Part shown: in pieces, positions 36,307 through 45,119 of the stretch
How positions within the stretch are numbered: position 1 is the stretch's first letter
Layout of the letters: every line of letters starts with the position of its first letter
Assembly (NCBI RefSeq): GCF_030227225.1
Contig: NZ_JASPHQ010000010.1
Coordinates: 1 to 64,000 of the forward strand
Origin: Corynebacterium rhinophilum
Lineage (GTDB): Bacteria; Actinomycetota; Actinomycetes; Mycobacteriales; Mycobacteriaceae
Length of the DNA: 64,000 nucleotides
Direction: 5' to 3'
Translations under genes and position numbers: made by a program
Notes under the pieces: model-generated
What the model was told of the DNA's origin: nothing
The model's database searches: none
What the model saw: only the letters and a program-made list of their open reading frames with translations

Positions 36307-36603
36307 CTCTTACGGACACAAGATCCGCACAAATAGGGTGTCCACTAAACGAGGGTAACCTCAAACGAGACCTGACCCCGTTTGGTGGGCACTTGATTCC
36401 CAGGAGTGGCGTATGTCGGCGTCGTGTACCTTGCGGGAATGAAGAGGACACGAGGGTACGCGCGTCCAATCAACCTACTGGTTGATTCAAGGTTCAACCG
36501 CCTCTGCGATTCAAAGCCGGACAAGTCGGGGCAAGATATGTATTTAGAGAACTTGATCCCCTCGGCTATCCAGTCACAGCGATGACTGGGAAGGAGTATT
36601 GAC

Positions 36604-37050
36604 ATGAAGGCTTTGTACAGGGCAGCGATTTTCTACCTCGTCTTGGGCTTGGTCGCTGGTTTGTTTTATCGGGAGTTTACGAAGCTACAAGATTTCCCGG
36701 AAGGCGAATATACGCAGCTAAGCGTGGCTCACACCCACTTGCTGGCATTGGGTTTTATGCTGTTCCTCATCTTCTTGGCGTTGGAAAAGGTTTTCGCGTT
36801 GTCGCGGCACCGCCAGCTATTCAACTCGTTCTTCTGGCTATACAACGTGGGCGTTGTGCTCACCGTCGGCATGCAAATTTCGCACGGCATATTGACGGTA
36901 CTGGGCAAGGAATCCAATGAGATGATTTCGGGCATTGCCGGTCTGGGACACATCTTTATCACGGTGGGGCTGACGGTCTTTCTCGTGAATTTGGGCCGGG
37001 CCATCAAGGAACCAGATGAGGGCAGCACCAAAGCATCGGTGAACGCCTAA
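36604..37050 (+). CDS. DUF2871 membrane protein
   Basis: A 148-aa protein with four membrane helices (residues ~7-23, ~45-63, ~75-95, ~112-130); AHTHLLALGFMLFLIF with HTH, SHGILTVLGKE and GLGHIFITVG place histidines near the membrane, as in DUF2871 and distant haem-oxidase-like 4-TM proteins. Function unknown. A GGAAGGAG ribosome site precedes ATG 36604. The 258 nt before it (36346-36603) hold no gene I can support. The broken MFS gene begins just downstream, so the two may have been one operon. Confidence 0.75.
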   Translation: MKALYRAAIFYLVLGLVAGLFYREFTKLQDFPEGEYTQLSVAHTHLLALGFMLFLIFLALEKVFALSRHRQLFNSFFWLYNVGVVLTVGMQISHGILTVLGKESNEMISGIAGLGHIFITVGLTVFLVNLGRAIKEPDEGSTKASVNA

Positions 37051-37051
37051 C

Positions 37052-38517
37052 TATGTGCGAGCACAGCGCACAAAAACGTCACGGCGCCTACTCGCCGCGA
37101 TTGGATAAGCCTGGCAGTCCTTTCCGTCGGGCTGGGCGTCATCGTTCTAGATGGCACTATCGTCGGCGTGGCATTGCCGTCGATCATCACTGACCTGCAG
37201 CTCAACCTGATGCAGGCGCAGTGGGTCAACAGCCTCTATGCGGCGTTGTTGGCGGCTTTGTTGCTCTCGGCGGGCAAGATCTCTGATACCTGGGGACGAA
37301 AGCGCACCTTCCTAGCAGGCCTGACGATATTTGTTGCCGGCAGCGTATTGGCGGGATTTTCTACCTCCGCCGCTACGTTGATCTCCGCGCGAGCCGTGCA
37401 GGCTATCGGCGCCGCGTTCATCATGCCGTCCACGCTTTCCACGGTTAATGCCGTATTCCGGGGCAAGTATCGTGCAGCAGCCTTTGGCGTGTGGGGCGCG
37501 GTGATTTCTGGGGCGGAAGCGGTCGGGCCGCTTGCCTGTGGTGCCCTGACGGAATGGGTGTCTTGGCATTGGAACTTCCTGGTCAACGTCCCTGTTGGCA
37601 TCATCGTTGCCATGGGTGCGGTTCTTAACGTGCGCGAAACGCACAGCCCAGACAAACTGCCCGGCGTGGACGTCGATGGTGCACAATTGAGCGCTATCGC
37701 CTTCGGCATCTTGGTCTTTGCGATTATTGAGGGCCCCGAACTGGGCTGGTGGAAGCCGCAATCTTCATTCAGCATCTTTGGCTAGACGTGGTCAGAAAAC
37801 GCGGCCATTTCACCGGTGCCGGTGGCGCTCGTGATCTCAGCCGTGGGGTTCGCGCTGTTTATTCGGTGGGAAAAGCACCGCGAGCGGGGTCAACGCTCGG
37901 CGCTGTTGGACCTTGGATTGTTTTCTTATTCCACGTTCTCGTGGGGCAATATCACCGCTGATGCGGTAGCAATCGGCGAGTTCGCCATCATTTTCGTGCT
38001 GCCGCTGTACCTGATTAATGCATTGGATCTCAGCACGATGTCAGAGGGCCTGGTGCTGGCAGCCATGGCAATCGGAGCATTGTTTTCCGGTGCGCCAGCC
38101 CGCCATGTTGCGGCACGGTACGGGGGCACCTGGCACCGTGCTCATCGGGTTCGGCTTGGAAGCCGTCGGCGTCCTTATCCTCGTCCTGCTTATGGGGCCG
38201 GATACGAATGGTTGGATCATCGCCACGCCGCTGACCCTGTATGGCTTGGGGCTTGGATTCGCCTCTGCACATCTGACCGGCACGGTGCTGCGGGATATTC
38301 CCGTCTATGATTTCGGGCAAGCCTCCGCAACGCAAAGCACCGTGCGCCTGGGGCAGTGGTGCAGGCCTTAAGCGACGGCATGACCAACGCCGCGCAGTGG
38401 TCGCTCGTGGCCGCTACCGCATTCCTTGCGCTGGGCTTTGTTGGTGCACTTCGGGTGCGCCGTGCTGTAGCACAAAACAGCAACAAAACAGAGGATAAAG
38501 CCCCTGCGGGGCAGTAA
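37052..38517 (+). pseudogene. Broken MFS drug exporter (DHA2/EmrB-QacA type)
   Basis: The sequence encodes a whole ~480-residue 14-helix exporter in pieces. First part: VLDGTIVGVALPSIITDLQL (antiporter motif region), LLLSAGKISDTWGRKRTFLAG and VPVGIIVAMGAVLNVRET. It is stopped by TAG at 37783-37785 in frame; reading resumes (ENAAISPVPVALVISAVGFALF) until a frameshift in a G run at ~38122, then continues (IGFGLEAVGVLILVLLMGPDTNG) to a second frameshift at ~38350, and ends in the third frame (GMTNAAQWSLVA) at 38517. The 5' end also lacks an in-frame start upstream of GTG 37168. Four lesions mean it is inactive. Confidence 0.85.
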
Positions 38518-38527
38518 GGCTTATGGT

Positions 38528-38857
38528 TTAGAGAACTGCAGTGACCTCATAACCCTTCTCAGTGAGCAACTGGGACACTGCTTCAAATGTCGCCCTATCG
38601 CTATCCGGGTTGTAGGTTTCGGGATCCAAAGCGATATGCGCAAATTCTCCGTCATAGCGCACAGTAATGAACTCGTAGCCGGCTTGGTCTTGGGCATCAT
38701 CGATAAGCGCCTGCACGTCAGAAGTATCGCTATCAGGAGTAGCCGTGGCCGCGTGTTCTTGGTGCTGGGCAACAGGGGAAGCTTCTGCGGTTGGAGTGCT
38801 GGGGCCGGTTAAACCAGTGCTTGCAGCCAATAGCCCAGCAAGAATAGTGGTAATCAT
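38528..38857 (-). CDS. Small secreted protein of unknown function
   Basis: A 109-aa protein. ATG 38857 (with AAAGG upstream) gives a signal peptide MITTILAGLLAASTGL; the mature part has a Thr/Ala/Pro-rich spacer (to ~residue 46) and a small acidic domain, VQALIDDAQDQAGYEFITVRYDGEFAHIALDPE...LLTEKGYEVTAVL, with an alpha-beta look. I recognise no family. It faces the MFS pseudogene end-to-end; ~210 nt without features separate it from the next gene. Confidence 0.55.
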   Translation of the reverse strand: MITTILAGLLAASTGLTGPSTPTAEASPVAQHQEHAATATPDSDTSDVQALIDDAQDQAGYEFITVRYDGEFAHIALDPETYNPDSDRATFEAVSQLLTEKGYEVTAVL

Positions 38858-39068
38858 CTGAATACCTTTCTGTACGGCGTATGGTGTGTGTGAGCGTGGT
38901 GCAAAACATCCGCCCACCTGCAAAATTAACGGTGGTAACTTTAGCTTAGTTCTGAATTAGCTCAAAAATAGGCCGACGTGGGGTGCGTTTGTTATCCAGG
39001 ATTTTTCTGGTGCAGCGCCCTTGATTGATCGTGTGGCCAAGCAGTCATAATTACTCATTTTCAGGCCC

Positions 39069-39836
39069 CTAAATCGAGCTTTTCTTTGAAATTATCCCAG
39101 TTGGTGCATGCACCTGAGGAGGCCCGTGCGTATACAGAGCTAGTTGATGGGTTTCGTTAGGTCGCAACGGTTCATCGGAGAAATCCCCGGAAATGACCAT
39201 CGAAAATAGGTCTCCGCCAACGTTTTTGGCTAGCTTTTTGAATTTGTGTTTATCCGTCAAATGCGCAACCGCGATTGCTGAACCTTGTGCATGGATACCC
39301 GCGATTGACACAAATGTTTGCCGGGAACCTGGACGCCGTGGAGCGCGTGCTACATAAGCCGTGTCGCTTTCCGTTTCACCGCGGTCAAGCAGGGACTGAA
39401 ACTCTTGGGAGCCTTGCCTTTCGCTGATCTTCCAATGTCCTTCGCTTTCATGAAAGCGAAGGGAAGGATCGTGGTCCATTGCTTTCGCAACTAGGGGAGA
39501 ATTTTTGGGTCCGCAGATAACGACCAATCCTTCGGTGGACAGATCGATAGAACCGTCTGGATTGACGTAATCGAATGTCACATCAATCTTTGCCGCTTTC
39601 AAAAACTCGGCTAGAAGGGAAGCGGCTACAAAATCGGGTTCCGCAATTACTCTCCGTTTTTCCAAGAGCCTCATGGGAATGACGATTGTGATATTGGAGC
39701 CGCCGAAGAACTTCTGCACCCTTTTGCGAGAACTAAAACGCGTTAGCCACTGATAACCTGCGGTAGCAATTGAGGAGAGCGCAATAAGGTGGGATAACCA
39801 AGTTAGAGCAACGTTAGCTGTCGCGAATCCAATCAT
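39069..39836 (-). CDS. Membrane-anchored protein of unknown fold, PP2C partner
   Basis: A 255-aa protein with one N-terminal membrane helix (~residues 8-28) and a cytoplasmic domain. Residues ~45-120 alternate strands and helices in a Rossmann-like way: SNITIVIPMRL, PDFVAASLLAEFLKAAKIDVTFDYV, LSTEGLVVICGPKNSPLV. A second half, RQTFVSIAGIHAQGSAIAVAHLTD, resembles another nucleotide-binding-like strand-loop-helix. I do not recognise the family. Its ATG overlaps the stop of the PP2C phosphatase gene by 4 nt, so the two are made together. Base composition is lower in GC than the backbone. It may be the sensor or target of the phosphatase; this is inference. Confidence 0.6.
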   Translation of the reverse strand: MIGFATANVALTWLSHLIALSSIATAGYQWLTRFSSRKRVQKFFGGSNITIVIPMRLLEKRRVIAEPDFVAASLLAEFLKAAKIDVTFDYVNPDGSIDLSTEGLVVICGPKNSPLVAKAMDHDPSLRFHESEGHWKISERQGSQEFQSLLDRGETESDTAYVARAPRRPGSRQTFVSIAGIHAQGSAIAVAHLTDKHKFKKLAKNVGGDLFSMVISGDFSDEPLRPNETHQLALYTHGPPQVHAPTGIISKKSSI

Positions 39837-40630
39837 TTCACTCGGTCATACGGGGTCGGAAGATTTACTGTGATAACGGTAGCATCATCAATCTTCCCAG
39901 ATTGTGGGAGTAATGCATCAGTCATTTCCGCAAGCTTATGTCGGAGACCCTCAGCTTGACGGGCCTGTGAAAAAAGTACGGATGGTGTAGCGAGCCCTAT
40001 AAACCCGTCGGTTCCTAGAATGACTGGGTACTGGGCATTTTCGATATGCCCTTGGAGAGCATGACATGCCGCATTTGGTTCCGTTTCGGCTACCCAGAAC
40101 CCTCCTGTGGTGTTGCGCAGCTTAGATTCGGCTTCAACAAGAGCGAGATGAGCCTTATCAATATCGCTCTGGGCAGCGCCTGCTTTTAAAAGCTCGCGGT
40201 ATCGTCGCCGTTCCACAGCGGCGCATTCTTGTAGGCGCGTGTCTTGGATCAATTTGATGTCAGAATCAGCACCCATAAAAACGATTCCAGCATCGCCAAG
40301 AACTAGATAATCGAAGTTATCTTCATTGAATCGGCATAGCGCTACGGTTGCACTTGCACGAACATTTTCAGTTTGTGCTGTCGCGGAGATGGATGCTGCG
40401 AGGATGGTAGCTAAAGAAGCATGAGGATTGTTAGCGGCACAATTTTTGAGTTGGGTATTAAGAGCATTGACAAAGCTAACGACCTCGTCAGAGGTGGTTT
40501 TGGGATTCGATGCTCCATCGATGACCCATACTAAATTCTTGAAGCTGCCCCACGAATCTTCGTTGGTTGCATGGCTATTTCCTTTTTGGGAATGCGCGGT
40601 GATTTCCACACTAGGGAAGCATGTACTCAT
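39833..40630 (-). CDS. PP2C-family protein phosphatase
   Basis: A 265-aa PPM/PP2C enzyme with the full set of metal-binding motifs in order: HATNEDSWG, VWVIDGASNP (DG), LVLGDAGIVFM (GD), VILGTDGF (TDG) and KIDDATVITV (DD). Between GD and TDG there is a helical insert of ~70 residues (RRRYRELLKAGAAQSDIDKAH...RNTTGGFWVAETEPNAACHAL) that recurs in a group of stand-alone actinobacterial PP2Cs. It should remove phosphate from Ser/Thr. No kinase gene is nearby. First gene of a two-gene unit next to tRNA-Arg. Confidence 0.85.
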   Translation of the reverse strand: MSTCFPSVEITAHSQKGNSHATNEDSWGSFKNLVWVIDGASNPKTTSDEVVSFVNALNTQLKNCAANNPHASLATILAASISATAQTENVRASATVALCRFNEDNFDYLVLGDAGIVFMGADSDIKLIQDTRLQECAAVERRRYRELLKAGAAQSDIDKAHLALVEAESKLRNTTGGFWVAETEPNAACHALQGHIENAQYPVILGTDGFIGLATPSVLFSQARQAEGLRHKLAEMTDALLPQSGKIDDATVITVNLPTPYDRVK

Positions 40631-40765
40631 AGGGTCTTTTCTCCAAAATTGGGACCACGCGTTGAAGCAAAATTTCGCACCCTAGCGGGGTGCAGACCGG
40701 CCTGACACCATGGCTTAAAGAGTCAATACTAATAGTGCTGGCTACCTTAAAAGCAGTTCGCTTCG

Positions 40766-40838
40766 TGCCCCAGAGTGGATTCGAACCACCGACACCGGCT
40801 TTAGGAGAGCCGTGCTCTATCCCCTGAGCTACTGGGGC
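40766..40838 (-). tRNA. tRNA-Arg (anticodon CCU)
   Basis: Read on the minus strand: acceptor GCCCCAG (5') pairs with CTGGGGC (3') with discriminator A; D arm GCTCAGGGGATAGAGC; anticodon arm CGGCTCTCCTAAAGCCG with CCT as anticodon; TPsiC arm GGTTCGAATCC. The arms are all well paired, 73 nt, no encoded CCA. Its 3' side faces the accessory genes, the usual side for island integration. Confidence 0.95.
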
Positions 40839-40972
40839 AAGGATGTTGCTGATGCAACTCGGATCATCATAGCAGTGGGGCGCGAGTGCGCCCCAAAAGG
40901 CTGCGTGTGCGGCCGGTTTGTACGGGGTGGGCGGATGAGCCCGGACCGGGCTCGCAGCCTTAGCTATGAGGT

Positions 40973-41253
40973 TTAGGCGCCTGCCAGTTCTTCCTGCTTA
41001 TTGCGCACGGAGGATGCGGGCGGGTTGGTCTCGTGGGTGCCGTCGGAGTACAAGACGGTGGGGATGATGCGGTTGCCGTCGTTGACGGACTTGATCCACT
41101 CGTTGATGTCGTCTGCATTATCGCCTTCTACGTCCACGAGCTCGTATGGGGTTTCGGTGCGGTCCAAGTTCTTGATGAGCTTGGCACAAAATGGGCACCA
41201 GTCGGCATAGAAGATGGTGACATCGGCATTGGTTTCGGGTGCTTGTACAGTCA

Positions 41254-41254
<1 letters not shown>
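40973..41254 (-). CDS. mrx1: Mycoredoxin / glutaredoxin-like protein
   Basis: A 93-aa thioredoxin-fold protein with the dithiol active site CPFC (Cys20, Cys23 in FYADWCPFCAKLIKNL), a cis-Pro (RIIPTVLYSDG) and the C-terminal helix. It resembles mycoredoxins, which use mycothiol to reduce mixed disulfides. The ATG shares one base with the folA stop (TAATG), as at the thyA-folA junction, so the three genes form one coupled operon. Confidence 0.85.
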
Positions 41255-42611
<1,357 letters not shown>

Positions 42612-42659
42612 GGTGCCCCAGTGTAGAACGTTAGAAAGCCATGGGGATAGTCAGAATTT

Positions 42660-43553
42660 TTATTTCCTGTCGGCGCTGGTAGAGGGACTGCTTGCGCGAA
42701 GTGTTTCTCGCAGGGCCTGCTCGATCGGGGTGGCTTCCCAGTGGGCGGTGGCACCGCTCAAAATGGAGGGGTGTTCCCACAGGTAGCTCATCTCCAAAAG
42801 ACCACGAAGGTCGGAATTAAAGAGCCCGCCAAGCTTGAGCATCCACGGACGCAGCGTTATGGGCGAGTGCCGGCAGCCTGCGAGATGCGCGAACTTCGCC
42901 TGGGTAATTGCAGGGGCACAGGGTACGGAAATGATAGGTGGGCTGGTGGGGTCAAGGAGGGCATCAGCAAGCGCGCGGCCAAAGTCCGGAAGGTAGGTAA
43001 CCGAATGCTTGGTATGCGCGTTGAAGAGTGCGAGGGGAATGCGCTTGCCGATGATCAGTTGGTGATACACGCACCCCGGGCCAGAATCCGGGCCAAATAG
43101 ATCTGCGGCCACCACCGATACGGCGCGGGCAGGTGAAGCGAGGCGGGTATTGATGAGCGCAGCGCGCACACCGGGTTTTCCTTGTCTGGATGTGGTTAAA
43201 GGGGTACCGGGTGAAAACGTTTCGTAGCTCGGATCGAATCCGTAGATGGATTCTGGAAAGACGATGGGGATGGCGCGTTCGGCGGCGATGCGGAGGGCTG
43301 TGTCCTCAGCGGGGATGAGGAGCGTGCGCCATGCCTCGGCGTTATAAGCGGCGTGGATGCAGTGGACAATGCCGTCGACGTCTGCGGGGTAGAACTCTTT
43401 TTGGGTGGCATCGCCGGTGATGTGCTGTACGTATGGGCCTAGGTCGAGCACTGAGCCATGGCGGCTCATGATGATGCATTCATGGCCTCGGGCGGTGAGT
43501 TCGCGGGCAACCGCCCGGCCAACGGGTCCGGCGCCAGTGATGAGAAATTTCAT
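42660..43553 (-). CDS. NAD(P)-dependent epimerase/dehydratase-like protein
   Basis: A 297-aa extended short-chain dehydrogenase fold protein. The nucleotide-binding motif ITGAGPVGRAVARELTARGHE lies at the N-terminus (GxGxxG form, as in atypical SDRs). The active-site Tyr may be in PESIYGFDPSYE, but a YxxxK is not found, so it may be NmrA/SDR-like and not an epimerase. It is divergent from a TetR regulator that may control it. Confidence 0.8.
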   Translation of the reverse strand: MKFLITGAGPVGRAVARELTARGHECIIMSRHGSVLDLGPYVQHITGDATQKEFYPADVDGIVHCIHAAYNAEAWRTLLIPAEDTALRIAAERAIPIVFPESIYGFDPSYETFSPGTPLTTSRQGKPGVRAALINTRLASPARAVSVVAADLFGPDSGPGCVYHQLIIGKRIPLALFNAHTKHSVTYLPDFGRALADALLDPTSPPIISVPCAPAITQAKFAHLAGCRHSPITLRPWMLKLGGLFNSDLRGLLEMSYLWEHPSILSGATAHWEATPIEQALRETLRASSPSTSADRK

Positions 43554-43621
43554 TATGCGGAGTCCTATTCATATTAGTGACTGGTGCTCTCTAAAAATAT
43601 AGGGCGGGGCCACCGAAAGCA

Positions 43622-43634
43622 AGAGCAGTGCTCT
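43622..43634. promoter_or_regulatory. Palindrome, candidate TetR operator
   Basis: AGAGCAGTGCTCT is a perfect 13-bp palindrome in the epimerase-tetR gap. GTGCTCTCT (43628-43636) recurs at 43584-43592 nearer the epimerase start. Such sites fit autoregulation and control of the divergent gene. Confidence 0.5.
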
Positions 43635-43648
43635 CTTTTGTGAGTTGC

Positions 43649-43654
43649 TATAGT
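43649..43654 (+). promoter_or_regulatory. -10 element giving a leaderless tetR mRNA
   Basis: TATAGT ends 6 nt before the ATG at 43661, the spacing expected if transcription starts at the A of ATG. No Shine-Dalgarno precedes the start. Confidence 0.5.
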
Positions 43655-43660
43655 TTGCTC

Positions 43661-44329
43661 ATGGCACAAACCCCACGCGAGCGCGCCCGAGAACAGACGA
43701 TGACCCGCATCATCGAGCTGGGGCGGCAGCAACTAGCTAGTGGTGGTGTAGAGGCGCTGAACCTACGGGCCATAGCCCGTGAGCTAGGAATCGTTCCTTC
43801 TGGTATTTACCGCTACGTACCGGATAGGGCAAGCCTCATAACCCTCCTCATCGTTGATGCTTTTGACTCCCTAGATGGGGCTGTGGCGCGCCACGATGAT
43901 CTGAGTGTGCAACCGCGTGAGCGATTCATTGGCCTCGTAGGTGCGATGAGGCAGTGGGCCCTTGAATTTCCGCAACGTTGGGGCCTGATTTATGGCACTC
44001 CGATTGTGGGCTATCAAGCGCCAACCACAGAGACGATAGCAGCGGGCACCAAAGTGAGCCGCCGCCTCGCCGCCTTGCTTGAGCAGTCCACGGTAGTGCC
44101 GCTGAGGCAGCGCTCGCCCCACCTGGATGCCGATATGGAGGCAGCCGCGAAAGATATGGGCTCCGATCTCAGCGCGGACGCCATGGAAATGGCGCTGGAG
44201 GCCTGGGTGAGGATCATCGGGCTGATTAACGCCGAGGTTTTCGGCTACCTAGGGCGCGATACGCTGAGCGAGTTCGCCGAGTTCCATGCCCGATCGGTGG
44301 CGCGGCTCGCCGATGGGTTGGGGCTCTAA
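43661..44329 (+). CDS. TetR/AcrR-family regulator
   Basis: A 222-aa regulator. The HTH lies at ~25-50: GGVEALNLRAIARELGIVPSGIYRYVPDRASLITLLIVDAF. The ligand domain resembles the TetR_C WHG type (FIGLVGAMRQWALEFPQRWGLIYGTPIVGYQAP). Start ATG 43661 is chosen over the in-frame start at 43628, which would lie within the palindrome. Likely represses the divergent SDR-like gene. The stop overlaps the convergent cysQ gene by 4 nt. Confidence 0.9.
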   Translation: MAQTPRERAREQTMTRIIELGRQQLASGGVEALNLRAIARELGIVPSGIYRYVPDRASLITLLIVDAFDSLDGAVARHDDLSVQPRERFIGLVGAMRQWALEFPQRWGLIYGTPIVGYQAPTTETIAAGTKVSRRLAALLEQSTVVPLRQRSPHLDADMEAAAKDMGSDLSADAMEMALEAWVRIIGLINAEVFGYLGRDTLSEFAEFHARSVARLADGLGL

Positions 44330-45084
44330 AAGCCGCCATTCTCCTCGGCAAAGGCCGCGGCGTGCTCCAGAATCTCGTCTTTCAGCTCGGGGCGGCAGAT
44401 GAGCAGATCGGGGATGAAGGTGTCCTCGTTATTGAAGGTGATGGGGCTGCCATCGAGACGGGAGCAGTGCAGGCCGGCTGCCATGGCCACGCCTACCGGG
44501 GCGGCCTGATCCCATTCGTATTGGCCGCCGGCGTGAATATAACCGTCATAATCGCCCAGCAGCACGTGCATGGCCTTAGCACCGGCGGAGCCGACGCCCT
44601 CGGTTTCATAGCCCATCTTTTCCGCGATGTAGCCGGCCACCGTGGGCGGGCGGTTGCGGGAGATGACGAACTTCTTGGATAGCGGGCCGGCGACGGCGCG
44701 CACATCGGAGGACTTGAAGGTCACGCCGTAATCCGGCAGGCCCACCGCGGCGTGGACCGGGGTGCCGTCCTCAACGAGGGCGATGTGTACCGCCCAGTCC
44801 TGGCGGCCGGTGGCAAATTCCTTGGTGCCGTCAAGCGGGTCCACGATCCAGACGCGCTTCTTTTTTAGCCGGGCAAGGTCATCGGAGGCCTCTTCAGAAA
44901 GCACGCCATCGCCGGGCCGGTGCTGTTCTAATACGCGGGCGATCCATTCTTGGGCGGCGTCATCGCCGGCATCGCCAAGCGAAAGGCCCCGCAGCAGGCC
45001 ACCATTGCGCACGCCCTTTAAAATCTCGCCGCAGCCTTGGGCGAGCGAATTGGTCAGGCGGGAATCAGAAATCTCGACGGTCAT
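44326..45084 (-). CDS. cysQ: 3'(2'),5'-bisphosphate nucleotidase, CysQ
   Basis: A 252-aa inositol-monophosphatase superfamily enzyme. Metal-binding motifs: LSEEASDD (Glu-Glu), VWIVDPLDGTKEFATGRQDW (DPLDGT) and YEWDQAAPVGVAMAAGL (WDxAAP). These, with the gene context between the thyA and lhr regions as in C. glutamicum, point to CysQ, which removes adenosine 3',5'-bisphosphate formed in sulfate assimilation. ATG 45084 is taken in preference to 45093. Divergent from lhr. Confidence 0.88.
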   Translation of the reverse strand: MTVEISDSRLTNSLAQGCGEILKGVRNGGLLRGLSLGDAGDDAAQEWIARVLEQHRPGDGVLSEEASDDLARLKKKRVWIVDPLDGTKEFATGRQDWAVHIALVEDGTPVHAAVGLPDYGVTFKSSDVRAVAGPLSKKFVISRNRPPTVAGYIAEKMGYETEGVGSAGAKAMHVLLGDYDGYIHAGGQYEWDQAAPVGVAMAAGLHCSRLDGSPITFNNEDTFIPDLLICRPELKDEILEHAAAFAEENGGF

Positions 45085-45107
45085 GGTGCCCACATTACAA
45101 CGGGGAC

Positions 45108-45113
45108 TAGAGT
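45108..45113 (+). promoter_or_regulatory. -10 element of lhr, leaderless
   Basis: TAGAGT ends 6 nt before ATG 45120, so the lhr mRNA probably begins at the start codon. Confidence 0.45.
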
Positions 45114-45119
45114 GTGGTC

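Larger units (their letters stand above)
35055..36345 (-). mobile_element. IS3-family insertion sequence, frameshifted (~1.29 kb)
   Basis: The element is bounded by GTGGACAC (35055-35062) and its complement GTGTCCAC (36338-36345), giving 1,291 bp, the normal IS3 size. It encodes orfA and orfB on the minus strand, both broken by frameshifts. No target duplication is obvious in the flanks. It truncates the neighbouring transposase at 35054. Confidence 0.75.

Noticed and set aside
36345..36605. 86-aa minus-strand frame between the IS and the DUF2871 gene
   Set aside because: No family likeness, no ribosome site, and it is next to a decayed IS; it may be junk DNA.
28520..40765. Direct-repeat attachment sites of the island
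   Set aside because: I looked for a second copy of the tRNA-Arg 3' end near the glnK terminator and the IS cluster and saw none; no integrase gene is present either.
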